The notes under the pieces: generated by a model
The model's database searches: none
The model's input: the letters and a program-made list of their open reading frames with translations, nothing else
What the model was told of the DNA's origin: nothing
Translations under genes and position numbers: made by a program
Source: Paraburkholderia podalyriae
GTDB lineage: Bacteria > Pseudomonadota > Gammaproteobacteria > Burkholderiales > Burkholderiaceae
DNA length: 34,556 nt
Direction: 5' to 3'
Assembly: GCF_014397785.1 (NCBI RefSeq)
Contig: NZ_VZQQ01000061.1
Location: 1-34,556 of the forward strand
Shown here: in pieces, positions 1 through 6,438 of the stretch
Layout of the letters: each line of letters opens with the position of its first letter
Numbering within the stretch: position 1 is the stretch's first letter

Positions 1-59
1 CTACGCGCTCCTTCCAGCGCCTCTGGCGCAACCGCATTCGCATTGGTTTTCTTCAACAT
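1..59 (-). CDS. 5' end of an ORF running off the left edge, probable insertion-element gene
   Basis: An ATG at 59 on the minus strand is preceded by a GGAG seven bases upstream. It opens a frame of 19 codons (MLKKTNANAVAPEALEGAR) that leaves the window. The start overlaps the stop of the truncated ParB-like frame upstream. The ParB-like homology breaks near position 133, so the DNA between there and this start is probably the terminal region of an inserted element, with this ORF as its first gene. That role is inferred from context. The 19 residues do not identify a family. Confidence 0.4.
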   Translation of the reverse strand, partial: MLKKTNANAVAPEALEGAR

Positions 60-280
60 CAACCACTCCAGTTTGGATCACACGTTTTACCCCAAATCTG
101 TGTCCAAAAAAACCGGAGGCGCCGCAGGTTTATCTGCATGAGGCCATTTTCCGCGTTTGTTTCGGCCAGGCCTTCAATGCCGGTTGGCGCTTTCTTGCGT
201 ACGTTCAGCGGCGATCGGCAAAGTCGGCCGTACGAAACGTACTCGTTGCTGCTGGATACGCTGAGGCTGGCTGCTGTCAT
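59..280 (-). pseudogene. truncated ParB/RepB/Spo0J-family partition-like protein (N-terminal fragment)
   Basis: The minus-strand frame from ATG 280 (GGAG seven bases upstream) opens with residues typical of the N-terminus of plasmid ParB-like nuclease-domain proteins: EYVSYGRL, then SPLNVRKKAPTGIEGLAE, then NGLMQ. After NGLMQ, where the family continues with NL(I/V)V, the reading changes to unrelated basic sequence (INLRRLRFFW...) and stops at 59. Only about 49 residues of a protein normally several hundred long remain. The likely cause is insertion of a mobile element near position 133. The gene is divergent from klcA and shares its leader sequence. It is a second ParB relative, distinct from the intact parB at 7641, and probably belonged to the leading-region gene set rather than to partition. 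Not functional as it stands. Confidence 0.65.
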
Positions 281-287
281 CAGATTG

Positions 288-492
288 CTCCGGTTCAGCC
301 ATCGCTTCATTGCGAGGCACAGGTTAATTTTATAGGCCTTTTAGTCCTTATAGACAGGTATTAATATTTAATATCGTAATAGCAATTCAGTATACATTTC
401 CAAACGATAAAGGCTAAGTATTGTTTGATATAAGGGGCTATTAGTCCTAAACTAATGACGTGCCTCGCAATGAAGCGATGGCCGAACCGGAG
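288..492. repeat. 33-bp inverted repeat forming mirrored leaders of two divergent genes
   Basis: Positions 460-492 are the reverse complement of 288-320 with one mismatch. Each arm includes the GGAG ribosome-binding site and lies 7 bases before an ATG (280 minus, 500 plus). The AT-rich centre (about 321-459) also holds TTAGTCCT twice in direct orientation, at 341-348 and 441-448, exactly 100 bp apart. The symmetry suggests coordinated control of klcA and the ParB-like gene by a shared regulator or leader structure. That is inference; the repeats themselves are seen directly. Confidence 0.75.
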
Positions 493-499
493 TTTTCCG

Positions 500-916
500 A
501 TGACTACTGAAATCCAAAACCGTATTACTTCCTCGATCATCCCCGATGAACTGCGCCTCAACGTGCTGCCGCGCTATCTCGGTCGCCACTACCTCACCGG
601 CGAAGGGATGGTGTACGACTGGGCCGCGCGCCTGTGCAGCAGCTACGACGGTGGCTCGTGGCATTACTTCACGCTGTCCAACGGTGGCTTCTACATGGGT
701 CCGGCCAACATGGGCCGTGTACATGTGCGCTGGCATCTAAACGGCTACAACGACATGATGGGCGCGGATGCCTTCGGCATCACCGTGACGCTCTTCGCTC
801 TGTGTCACCTCGCGGAAAAGACGCAGGACGACACCATCATCGAACGTTTCCACCAGTTGCGTGAGTTCGCCACGCAACACGTAGAAGCCGCCAACATCCT
901 GCGCGCCATCGACTAA
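500..916 (+). CDS. klcA: KlcA/ArdB-family antirestriction protein
   Basis: A 138-aa protein matching the antirestriction family that includes plasmid KlcA and ArdB. These proteins alleviate type I restriction in the recipient after conjugation without mimicking DNA. Family signatures visible here are GRHYL near residue 27, the block GSWHYFTLSNGGFYMGP in the middle, MGADAFGI further on, and the closing HVEAANILRAID, like KlcA C-termini. The length is usual for the family. The start at 500 is chosen for the GGAG seven bases upstream and because family similarity begins there; an upstream in-frame ATG at 455 only reads through the leader repeat. It is divergent from the ParB-like remnant and followed by a DUF932 gene, a common leading-region arrangement. 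Confidence 0.88.
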   Translation: MTTEIQNRITSSIIPDELRLNVLPRYLGRHYLTGEGMVYDWAARLCSSYDGGSWHYFTLSNGGFYMGPANMGRVHVRWHLNGYNDMMGADAFGITVTLFALCHLAEKTQDDTIIERFHQLREFATQHVEAANILRAID

Positions 917-926
917 CTAACCGGCC

Positions 927-944
927 CCCGGCCTGCCGGCCGGG
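927..944 (+). other. intergenic hairpin after klcA
   Basis: CCCGGCC-TGCC-GGCCGGG forms a perfect 7-bp stem with a 4-nt loop, 11 bases after the klcA stop. No T-run follows, so it is more likely an RNA-stabilising or processing hairpin, or a weak pause site, than a full terminator. Confidence 0.5.
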
Positions 945-968
945 TCTGCTCCTTGATTGGGGAACAGC

Positions 969-1796
969 ATGAACACTCTTGCAAGCCGCTTTGCCAGCAA
1001 CGCCGTTGTCCTTCGCTCGGACAATCCGCTGACGAACAACGAAATCGCGGAAGTTGCGCCGTCCATCCTTGCGCAATCCGCGCACGAAAGCCGCTCGGCA
1101 CGATACAGCTATATCCCGACTGTTGATATGCTCGACGCCCTGCGCAAGGAAGGTTTCCAGCCCTTCATGGTCTGCCAGACCCGCGTGCGCAAGGAGGGCA
1201 TGCGTGACTACACGAAACATATGCTCCGCCTGCGCCATGCCGACCAGATCACCGGTCGCGAGGCCAATGAGGTCATCCTCCTGAATAGCCACAATGGCGC
1301 GTCGAGCTACCAGATGATCGCCGGAATGTTCCGCTGGGCGTGCCAGAACGGCATCGTGTGCGGCAACGTGCTGAACGATATCCGTATCCCGCATAAGGGT
1401 AACGTGATCGGTGAAGTGATCGAAGGCGCGTTCAAAGTGCTGAAGAGCTTCGAAGCAACGACAGAGCAGCGCGAAGGCATGGCGGCGACCGTGCTCGATG
1501 AGGGCGAACAGGTTGCCTTTGCCCGCGCGGCGCTCACGTTGCGCTATGAGGAGGACAAGCCTGCGCCGGTTACGGAACGCCAGCTTCTCGCGCCGCGCCG
1601 AGTGGAAGATCGCGCGCCCGATCTCTGGGCCACCTTCAACCGTGTCCAGGAAAACATGATTCGTGGCGGGCTGCAGGGTCGAAATGCGAGCGGCCGCGCC
1701 ACCACGACCCGTGCCGTTACAGGTATCGACCAGAACATCCGCCTGAATCGGGCCCTGTGGGTATTGGCTGACGAACTGCGCCGCCTGCGCGGCTAA
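969..1796 (+). CDS. DUF932 (YfjQ-like) plasmid protein
   Basis: A 275-aa protein of the DUF932 family, common on plasmids and in integrative elements but without an established biochemical role. Family-type segments include the N-terminal SDNPLTNNEI, the central LNSHNGASSYQM followed by GMFRWACQNGIVCG, and the C-terminal pattern NRVQENMIRGG...NIRLNRALW. The start at 969 is chosen over the in-frame TTG at 957 because GGGGA lies just upstream. It is co-oriented with klcA, 52 bp downstream, and followed by a hairpin. The klcA-DUF932 pairing suggests a role in early establishment after transfer; this is inferred from context only. Confidence 0.85.
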   Translation: MNTLASRFASNAVVLRSDNPLTNNEIAEVAPSILAQSAHESRSARYSYIPTVDMLDALRKEGFQPFMVCQTRVRKEGMRDYTKHMLRLRHADQITGREANEVILLNSHNGASSYQMIAGMFRWACQNGIVCGNVLNDIRIPHKGNVIGEVIEGAFKVLKSFEATTEQREGMAATVLDEGEQVAFARAALTLRYEEDKPAPVTERQLLAPRRVEDRAPDLWATFNRVQENMIRGGLQGRNASGRATTTRAVTGIDQNIRLNRALWVLADELRRLRG

Positions 1797-1802
1797 CCGG
1801 AT

Positions 1803-1826
1803 CGCCCCGGCCTTACGGTCGGGGCG
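1803..1826 (+). other. intergenic hairpin after the DUF932 gene
   Basis: CGCCCCGGCC-TTAC-GGTCGGGGCG forms a 10-bp stem with one G-T wobble and a 4-nt loop, six bases after the DUF932 stop. No T-tract follows. It resembles the hairpins after klcA and after the 102-aa gene. Confidence 0.55.
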
Positions 1827-1847
1827 TGTCCAGAAAGGGGAATTCAC

Positions 1848-2156
1848 ATGGATCCGCTCAATACCCGTCCTACGTGGCTGGCCGCCCTGCTGCCGCTCCT
1901 GGCTGTCTGGCAGTACGGAGACCGGGGCATGGTTCGTGGCGAACTGTACCGCATGGCCCTGTCGGCTGACGCGGCGGCACAATCCGCTGACGCACTCCAG
2001 CGCATTGCCCGCATGCTCAACCGCGATGGCAATCCGGTAGAGATGCACTGCGAGGAGTTGCGCGCCATCGCCCTCGCCGCGCTAGCTGGCTTCGAACGCG
2101 TTCCCCCTTGTGCGCCCGTTGCAATGCTCATGGAGCACAACGGAATCCTGCATTAA
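1848..2156 (+). CDS. hypothetical 102-aa protein
   Basis: The ATG at 1848 has a good ribosome-binding site (AAAGGGGA) 7 bases upstream and opens a 102-residue frame. The protein has a tryptophan- and leucine-rich N-terminus (TWLAALLPLLAVWQ), then an alanine-rich helical middle (SADAAAQSADALQRIARML) and a hydrophobic stretch LRAIALAALAGF. No family was recognised. It follows the DUF932 gene in the same orientation, separated by a hairpin, so it probably belongs to the same leading-region cluster. A shadow reading on the minus strand here has no supporting start signal. Function unknown. Confidence 0.65.
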   Translation: MDPLNTRPTWLAALLPLLAVWQYGDRGMVRGELYRMALSADAAAQSADALQRIARMLNRDGNPVEMHCEELRAIALAALAGFERVPPCAPVAMLMEHNGILH

Positions 2157-2183
2157 ATTTCGTCATCCTGATTAATCGTCAAT

Positions 2184-2206
2184 GCCCGCGTGGAGGTCAC
2201 GCGGGC
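2184..2206 (+). other. intergenic hairpin after the 102-aa gene
   Basis: GCCCGCGTG-GAGGT-CACGCGGGC is a perfect 9-bp stem with a 5-nt loop, 28 bases after the preceding stop and just before the broken DUF3717-like gene. No T-run follows. Confidence 0.5.
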
Positions 2207-2230
2207 CTGTGAGGTACTCATCACTGACGT

Positions 2231-2457
2231 TTTGCCATTGTCGAAATCGAGCGGGCCATTAACTACTGGTGTACCCAGGAACCGGCTGGTCCGGACGGTG
2301 CGTTGTGTGCAAGAGCGTGTGTGCGCTCGCTGCCGTGTACGACCCGATGATCTATGAGCGCGCCACGTCCGTAGCGGTGGCACGTCTCACCTCTGAACAG
2401 GTTGCCGCGGTGCGCATCGCACTGGATCTCCGACACCCGCAACGTCCGTCGCCTTGA
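2231..2457 (+). pseudogene. DUF3717-like small protein broken by two frameshifts
   Basis: No single frame is continuous, but three segments in sequence read like one DUF3717-type protein. ITDVLP begins at about 2219-2231, in the frame after GTGAGG. Then comes IVEIERAINYW...QEPAGPDGALCARA (about 2237-2315), and then ALAAVYDPMIYERATSV...LTSEQVAA (about 2316 onward, stop at 2457). The first segment starts with ATC rather than ATG at the expected site. The breaks fall near 2237 and near 2315. The family is small, found in Burkholderiales and of unknown function. This is a decayed gene unless the two shifts are sequencing errors. Confidence 0.55.
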
Positions 2458-2527
2458 TAGCTACGCGGCGGCTTTACGGCGCATACCGACTGCCGCGCCC
2501 CGCCGCCCCTCCCCCTGCAAGCTAGGA

Positions 2528-2890
2528 GGCTGGATAATCACGGGAGCATCGCGCGCGCCGCGCGCCCGGATCGAGGCGCACGGGGTCCCCCATGGCCGCA
2601 TCGCCGGACATGGGGAGAGCGCCGGCGCGCCGCGTCAGCGGCGGGACGATCCGGTACGGGCCCAGGCAGACCACCGGCCGGGGTCGTCAAGCGCCCGCGG
2701 GGCGCGTGAATCCCCCGCGGCGTGAGCCGTGGGGGCTGGATAATTACGGGAGCACAGCGCGCCGCGTCTGCGGCGCGACGATCCGGTACGGCCCAGGCCG
2801 GGCACCGGCCTGGGCCGTCAAGCGTCCGGAGGGCGCTTGTATCGCACGCGGCGTAAGCCGTAGGGACTGGATCTTCACGAAACACATGGA
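2528..2890 (+). repeat. GC-rich imperfect ~130-bp tandem repeats
   Basis: Two adjacent units of about 130-132 bp are visible. GACGATCCGGTACG occurs at 2645 and again at 2777 (132 bp apart). The unit ends, GGCTGGATAATTACGGGAGC at 2734 and the related GGACTGGATCTTCACG at 2864, are 130 bp apart. A further copy of the unit end, GGCTGGATAATCACGGGAGC, lies at 2528. Each unit contains short GC-rich palindromes such as GCGCCGCGTCTGCGGCGC. An ORF of about 100 codons spans 2592-2897, but the repeat ends fall in different reading frames, so the repetition is at DNA level. The role could be a structured RNA or a protein-binding array. No convincing gene is seen between 2458 and 2913. Confidence 0.6.
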
Positions 2891-2913
2891 AAAATAAACG
2901 GTTCGAGGTAAGG

Positions 2914-3204
2914 ATGAGCTATCACATCGAAATCCGGGCCACCTGCCTGCGATCGGCGGAGGACGGCTGGGAGCAGCCGAGCGGAGCCGAGATTCAGGAG
3001 GTTATCCGGCGCACCGGCTTGCCGGGACGCGCGGTTGCGCGCTATCTCGGCATGTCGGAATATGGCGGTCGGCAGGTGCGCCGCTGGATCAGCGAAGACG
3101 CCGCAATCCCTTACTCGGCCTGGGCCTTGTTATGCGACCGGGCCGGGCTCGGGTGTATCTGGCGCCCAGCAGCAGACCGAGCCGGGCCGGATTCACTCCC
3201 ATAA
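2914..3204 (+). CDS. small helix-turn-helix protein
   Basis: A 96-aa protein starting at ATG 2914 with AGGTAAGG directly upstream. Residues about 25-75 read as a Cro/XRE-like helix-turn-helix: GAEIQEVIRRTGLPGRAVARYLG, then GGRQVRRWISEDAAIPYSAWALLCDRAGLG. The RRWI...IPYSAWALLC motif resembles small regulators carried by plasmids and integrative elements in Proteobacteria. It is likely a DNA-binding regulator; its target is unknown. The last 15 or so residues are proline- and alanine-rich and less convincing. It lies downstream of the GC-rich repeats and upstream of a gene-poor stretch. Confidence 0.7.
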   Translation: MSYHIEIRATCLRSAEDGWEQPSGAEIQEVIRRTGLPGRAVARYLGMSEYGGRQVRRWISEDAAIPYSAWALLCDRAGLGCIWRPAADRAGPDSLP

Positions 3205-3389
3205 CGGTGCACCTTGTGCCCGCACCGACTCGAGGGGATGTTTTATAAATACAGTTGGCGATCGGGAATCGGAAAACTGGCAGGTGATGCCCGAGCTCGT
3301 AAACACCCGCCGCGCAGTCGGCGGACTGCAAGGACTCCCCTGATATTGGGGAATGACGAGATGCAGTAGCTGGAAGCTCGGCGACGAAA

Positions 3390-3677
3390 TTGGCTCTCCC
3401 CACACGGCCGCGGCACCCTGCTAATACTACAACATCGTTGCATTCAGCCCGAGACGCGTCCAAAGACAACGTCGTCAATGATGCCGGGCTCGACGAGTAT
3501 GGCTACTGTGACGACTACATGTTGGCCGTCGGTCGGCGGCTGTTTCCCGATGTGCCGGGCCAGTCCGAAGGATCCGGCTTCCGGACCGCCTACGACATCG
3601 TGTGCAGAGCACTCGATGAGTGGAGAGCCGGTCTTGTGATGCCATTCAATCAGGTCTCCCACGCACCCGACCTATAA
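3390..3677 (+). CDS. possible hypothetical protein, start uncertain
   Basis: An open frame of 95 codons from TTG 3390 to the TAA at 3675-3677. The C-terminal two thirds read like a real acidic protein (DNVVNDAGLDEYGYCDDYMLAVGRRLF, then FRTAYDIVCRALDEWRAGL), while the first 25 residues are low-complexity and have no ribosome-binding site. It may be the tail of a gene that lost its start. No family recognised. Elsewhere between 3205 and 3949 nothing convincing was seen. Confidence 0.3.
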   Translation: MALPTRPRHPANTTTSLHSARDASKDNVVNDAGLDEYGYCDDYMLAVGRRLFPDVPGQSEGSGFRTAYDIVCRALDEWRAGLVMPFNQVSHAPDL

Positions 3678-3949
3678 CACGGCATTACGGACGAATTGTT
3701 GTGCATTGTGAATGCCAATCATGAAACGATATCGAACGGCAGACCGATACCCTCGCTACCGATCAGCCGGTCGGTCTCCAAATCAAAAAGCAAAGCGCGG
3801 AGGTGCATCCTCGACGCGACCATCTTCGGCGGCTGCACGAGACGCATGGTGGTGAAACGGTCTGGATTAACGCAATGACCGTGAATGCGAGCTAGGGGGA
3901 GATGCTTGAGCAGGTCTGCGAGGTGCGGAGCCGAGTGCTCGCGTTCCGT

Positions 3950-5344
3950 TTAAGCCTTGGTGGCGGCTTTCGCTTTGGTGCGCAGAAACACGAACGAGTA
4001 GAGCGCAAAGGATAGGTCCTTATGCGCCAGCACTTCCGACTCATGAATCGTCAACGGGTTGAGCTTCACCCGCTTGATGGCCAGCTTACCGGCCGCGGAG
4101 GCGATAAAGGCACGCATGAAGTCCTTTTGCGCCTTGCCGTCCGCCTTGTGATAGGCCTCACGACCGAGGTCGGCATTCTCGACGGTCTTTGTTTTGCTGC
4201 GCTCCTCTGCCGCTGCGGCGCTGGCGGCGACGGCCGCTATCGCCAGTTGCTTCGCGCTGGACTCCGCGCTCTCCTGCTCCTGCTGCTGTTGCTGTACCGT
4301 TAGCATTTTGCGGTCAGCGTCCGATAGCTTGTAGCCATCGGTGATAGCTTTTAGCAGGTAGGCGCCCGGACTCTTCTTGACTTGGCCGGAGTCGACCTTG
4401 GCGCGCGTGTATTCGATTGCCTGGAGAATACGCTCATCCGACCACGCAGCGCGGTTTTGCGAGATGGTGTTGAACTGCTTTTCGGTGAAGCCGAATTCGT
4501 TCTTCAGCGTCGTGTATATCTCTTGCGCGCCAAGCAGGCTAGCTCGAATAGCTCCAGCGGTTTCTTTGCGCGTCAACCTGAAACGAATCCGGTCAATCTT
4601 TTTCGACTTCGGGCTCACGGTGCGAGTCTCGTAGCTAAGGTCGATGTCGGAGACTGCGTTAATCTGCTTAACCGCCTTGTCGAGGTTGTCGCGTTTGAAG
4701 TACTTGAATTCGGTTGCAGTCGACGCAGCCTTCCCGGGCCAGCCACGTACCACATCGACTTCGAACCACTCAGTTATGCCTTCTGCCACGTAACCGATGA
4801 CGTGGTCGTAAATGGCTCGAGCATAGGTAAGCGTGAAGGCAGAGGTGATTCGCAGGCTCAGCCAGTGCGACTTCACCGGGTCCTTGATGTGCGGAATGAG
4901 CGGCTCAGGAACCGCAAAAGTGATGCGCCCTTTGTCGATACCGACGATACCGATGAGCTGTACGGACACCCACTTTTCGTCCTCCGCGGACGTGCTGCCA
5001 GGGGGCGAGGCCGAAACCTGAATCAAGGCTTTTTGAGCCTCGGACACGACTGTTCGCAGGTGCTTGTAGTTGTAGCTGTCATAACGCATGAGCCATCGGA
5101 AGTAGCTCAGCTCGACGTCATAGATCTTCGGGGTGGTCGGCTCCTGCGCCACGATGAAGTGCGCTGCGTCCAGGAGTCGCCTGGCCGTAATACCCACATC
5201 GGTGATGTCTATAAAAACGTTGTTACGCTGATAGCCAATCTCCTTCGTCGATTCGTTGATCGGTGTATCAGTGGTGAGCATCTCCTCGAACAGCTCGAAC
5301 GACAGCTGGCGCGAGGTTGCGCGTGTCGTGATGTTGTTTGCCAT
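3950..5344 (-). CDS. repB: plasmid replication initiator, Rep_3 (RepB/RepE-like) family
   Basis: A 464-aa initiator protein. Residues about 35-290 carry the paired winged-helix layout of Rep_3-type initiators. Recognisable stretches are VFIDITDVGITARRLLDAA, YDVELSYFRWLMRYDSYNYKHLR, TFAVPEPLIPHI and LSLRITSAFTLTYARAIYDH. The C-terminal third is glutamine- and alanine-rich (QQQQQEQESAESS) and ends in basic sequence, longer than compact Rep proteins such as pi or RepE. It should bind the iterons lying directly upstream (5393-6249), open the origin and recruit host DnaA and helicase. A candidate promoter carries inverted half-iterons, suggesting that RepB represses itself. The start at 5344 is the first ATG of the frame, with AGGATC upstream. 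Functional assignment is strong; the symbol is generic. Confidence 0.88.
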   Translation of the reverse strand: MANNITTRATSRQLSFELFEEMLTTDTPINESTKEIGYQRNNVFIDITDVGITARRLLDAAHFIVAQEPTTPKIYDVELSYFRWLMRYDSYNYKHLRTVVSEAQKALIQVSASPPGSTSAEDEKWVSVQLIGIVGIDKGRITFAVPEPLIPHIKDPVKSHWLSLRITSAFTLTYARAIYDHVIGYVAEGITEWFEVDVVRGWPGKAASTATEFKYFKRDNLDKAVKQINAVSDIDLSYETRTVSPKSKKIDRIRFRLTRKETAGAIRASLLGAQEIYTTLKNEFGFTEKQFNTISQNRAAWSDERILQAIEYTRAKVDSGQVKKSPGAYLLKAITDGYKLSDADRKMLTVQQQQQEQESAESSAKQLAIAAVAASAAAAEERSKTKTVENADLGREAYHKADGKAQKDFMRAFIASAAGKLAIKRVKLNPLTIHESEVLAHKDLSFALYSFVFLRTKAKAATKA

Positions 5345-5377
5345 CGAGGATCCTGCCCCTAGTTGCCGGTCGCGGAG

Positions 5378-5405
5378 ACTCTATCACGTGTAGGTGAGAT
5401 GTCAA
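5378..5405 (-). promoter_or_regulatory. candidate repB promoter with overlapping inverted half-iterons
   Basis: On the minus strand TTGACA (5405-5400) and TAGAGT (5383-5378) are separated by 16 bp, 34 bp upstream of the repB start. GGTGAG at 5393-5398 sits in the spacer, and its inverted partner CTCACC lies at 5416-5421 in the adjacent iteron. Inverted half-iterons over the promoter are the usual arrangement for Rep autorepression in iteron plasmids. Confidence 0.55.
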
Positions 5406-6249
5406 AACAAAAAGACTCACCATGAAATCGGGCATTTCAACAATTCTAATCACCCACCATTGGCACGTGTGTGTTCAACAAATCCACTCACCTTCCCGCT
5501 TTTTGGGGCCGGGCGTCATGATGGACGGTGGTATGTTTTTCAAAGTCTTTTAAAAGCGAAAACCAACCAACTAACAACAGAGAAACCACGATCCCCGTAA
5601 AAACAATGGGTTAGTCCCGTGTGGGTGAGCATTTTTGTGCTAGAGGTGAGGACTTTTGTAGGCAGAAGGTGAGTAGAAATCCTTGACTAGCGTGAGAGGT
5701 TTACCAGCGTCAGGTGAGTGATTCTGTAGGCGCGAAGTGACGGTGAGAATTTTTGTTGAATATCGCTTCCCATCCCGGCGACCCCTACCTGGCGGGGCTT
5801 ACCGGCCAAAATAGCTCGAAATGGGTGAGTGGTTTTGTTGAAGGATGGCGAGTGCTTTTGTGGCACCACGCAGCTGGCGTGCTCGATTTATCAGCATGAA
5901 CGGCACCAAGGTCCACCGGACGGCCGTTTGCGGCCAGCGCATCTGTGGATAAGACGATAACCGGTTGATGATGGTGAGTATTTTTGTAGGCAAGTGCAGT
6001 TGTCCTTGCAGTGAAAACCAGCATAACGCTTGCGTTGTGGGCCGTCGGAAGACTCCGACCGGGGAGCGATGAACTCTCTTGGGGCAAAAATATGCCCCGC
6101 ATTTCGCGGCAATGCGATGTGCCCGCAATGGGATGGTGAGAGGAATTGTTGAAAGAAGCAGGACGGGCACGTCAACTGGCAGATTTCAACAATTCTTCTC
6201 ACCCACCTTCACAACCCTGCTTCAACGTATTTCAACAATTTCTCTCACC
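5393..6249. other. iteron-type replication origin (oriV)
   Basis: The consensus GGTGAGNNNTTTTGT, often extended by TGAA or AGGC, recurs many times. Plus-strand copies start at 5624, 5645, 5713, 5742, 5824, 5847 (GGCGAG), 5973 and 6135, with a weaker one at 5668. Copies in the opposite orientation lie at 5407-5421, 5436-5454, 5474-5492, 6185-6203 and 6231-6249. The outer clusters point inward and the central ones point one way. An AT-rich stretch (about 5530-5605) could be the melting region. Flanking repB and parA fit an origin of a theta-replicating iteron plasmid. The outermost iterons overlap the repB promoter and the region ahead of parA, so RepB may affect both genes. Confidence 0.88.
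5944..5952 (-). promoter_or_regulatory. DnaA box
   Basis: TGTGGATAA on the plus strand is the exact complement of the TTATCCACA DnaA-box consensus. It lies inside the iteron field, as expected for a host DnaA site in an iteron origin. Confidence 0.7.
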
Positions 6250-6438
6250 ATTAGGTTTCGGAATGCTTTCGCACGAGCAGCCAGTTCTGGCTCTTCTGTC
6301 GTGCCGTTCGATCGTTTTTCGTTGTTTTTCAGCGGATTAGGGGGAGAATTTAAGAAACTAGCTTATGCGACAGCGATTTTTTCAAAGTTTTCGAGTATTC
6401 TACGCTTCGTCACGATTTCCGGTGAAAGTGTAAAAACC

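Noticed and set aside
837..2048. 403-codon minus-strand frame opposite the DUF932 gene
   Set aside because: Antisense shadow in GC-rich DNA; the plus-strand genes here have starts, ribosome-binding sites and family similarity.
2528..2890. CRISPR array
   Set aside because: Repeats are long, imperfect and adjacent, with no short repeat/spacer alternation and no cas genes.
2592..2897. 101-codon ORF across the GC-rich repeats
   Set aside because: Repeat units do not keep the reading frame at their ends and there is no good ribosome-binding site, so it is treated as a DNA repeat.
4382..5362. 326-codon plus-strand frame opposite repB
   Set aside because: It is the antisense shadow of repB, with no ribosome-binding site or recognisable domain; the minus strand encodes a clear Rep_3 initiator.
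5393..6249. Iteron field as a CRISPR or transposon end
   Set aside because: Short motifs in both orientations with irregular spacing next to rep and par genes fit an iteron origin better.
6079..6438. Upstream extension of the parA frame
   Set aside because: This stretch consists of iterons and AT-rich origin DNA; conserved ParA sequence begins after ATG 6439.
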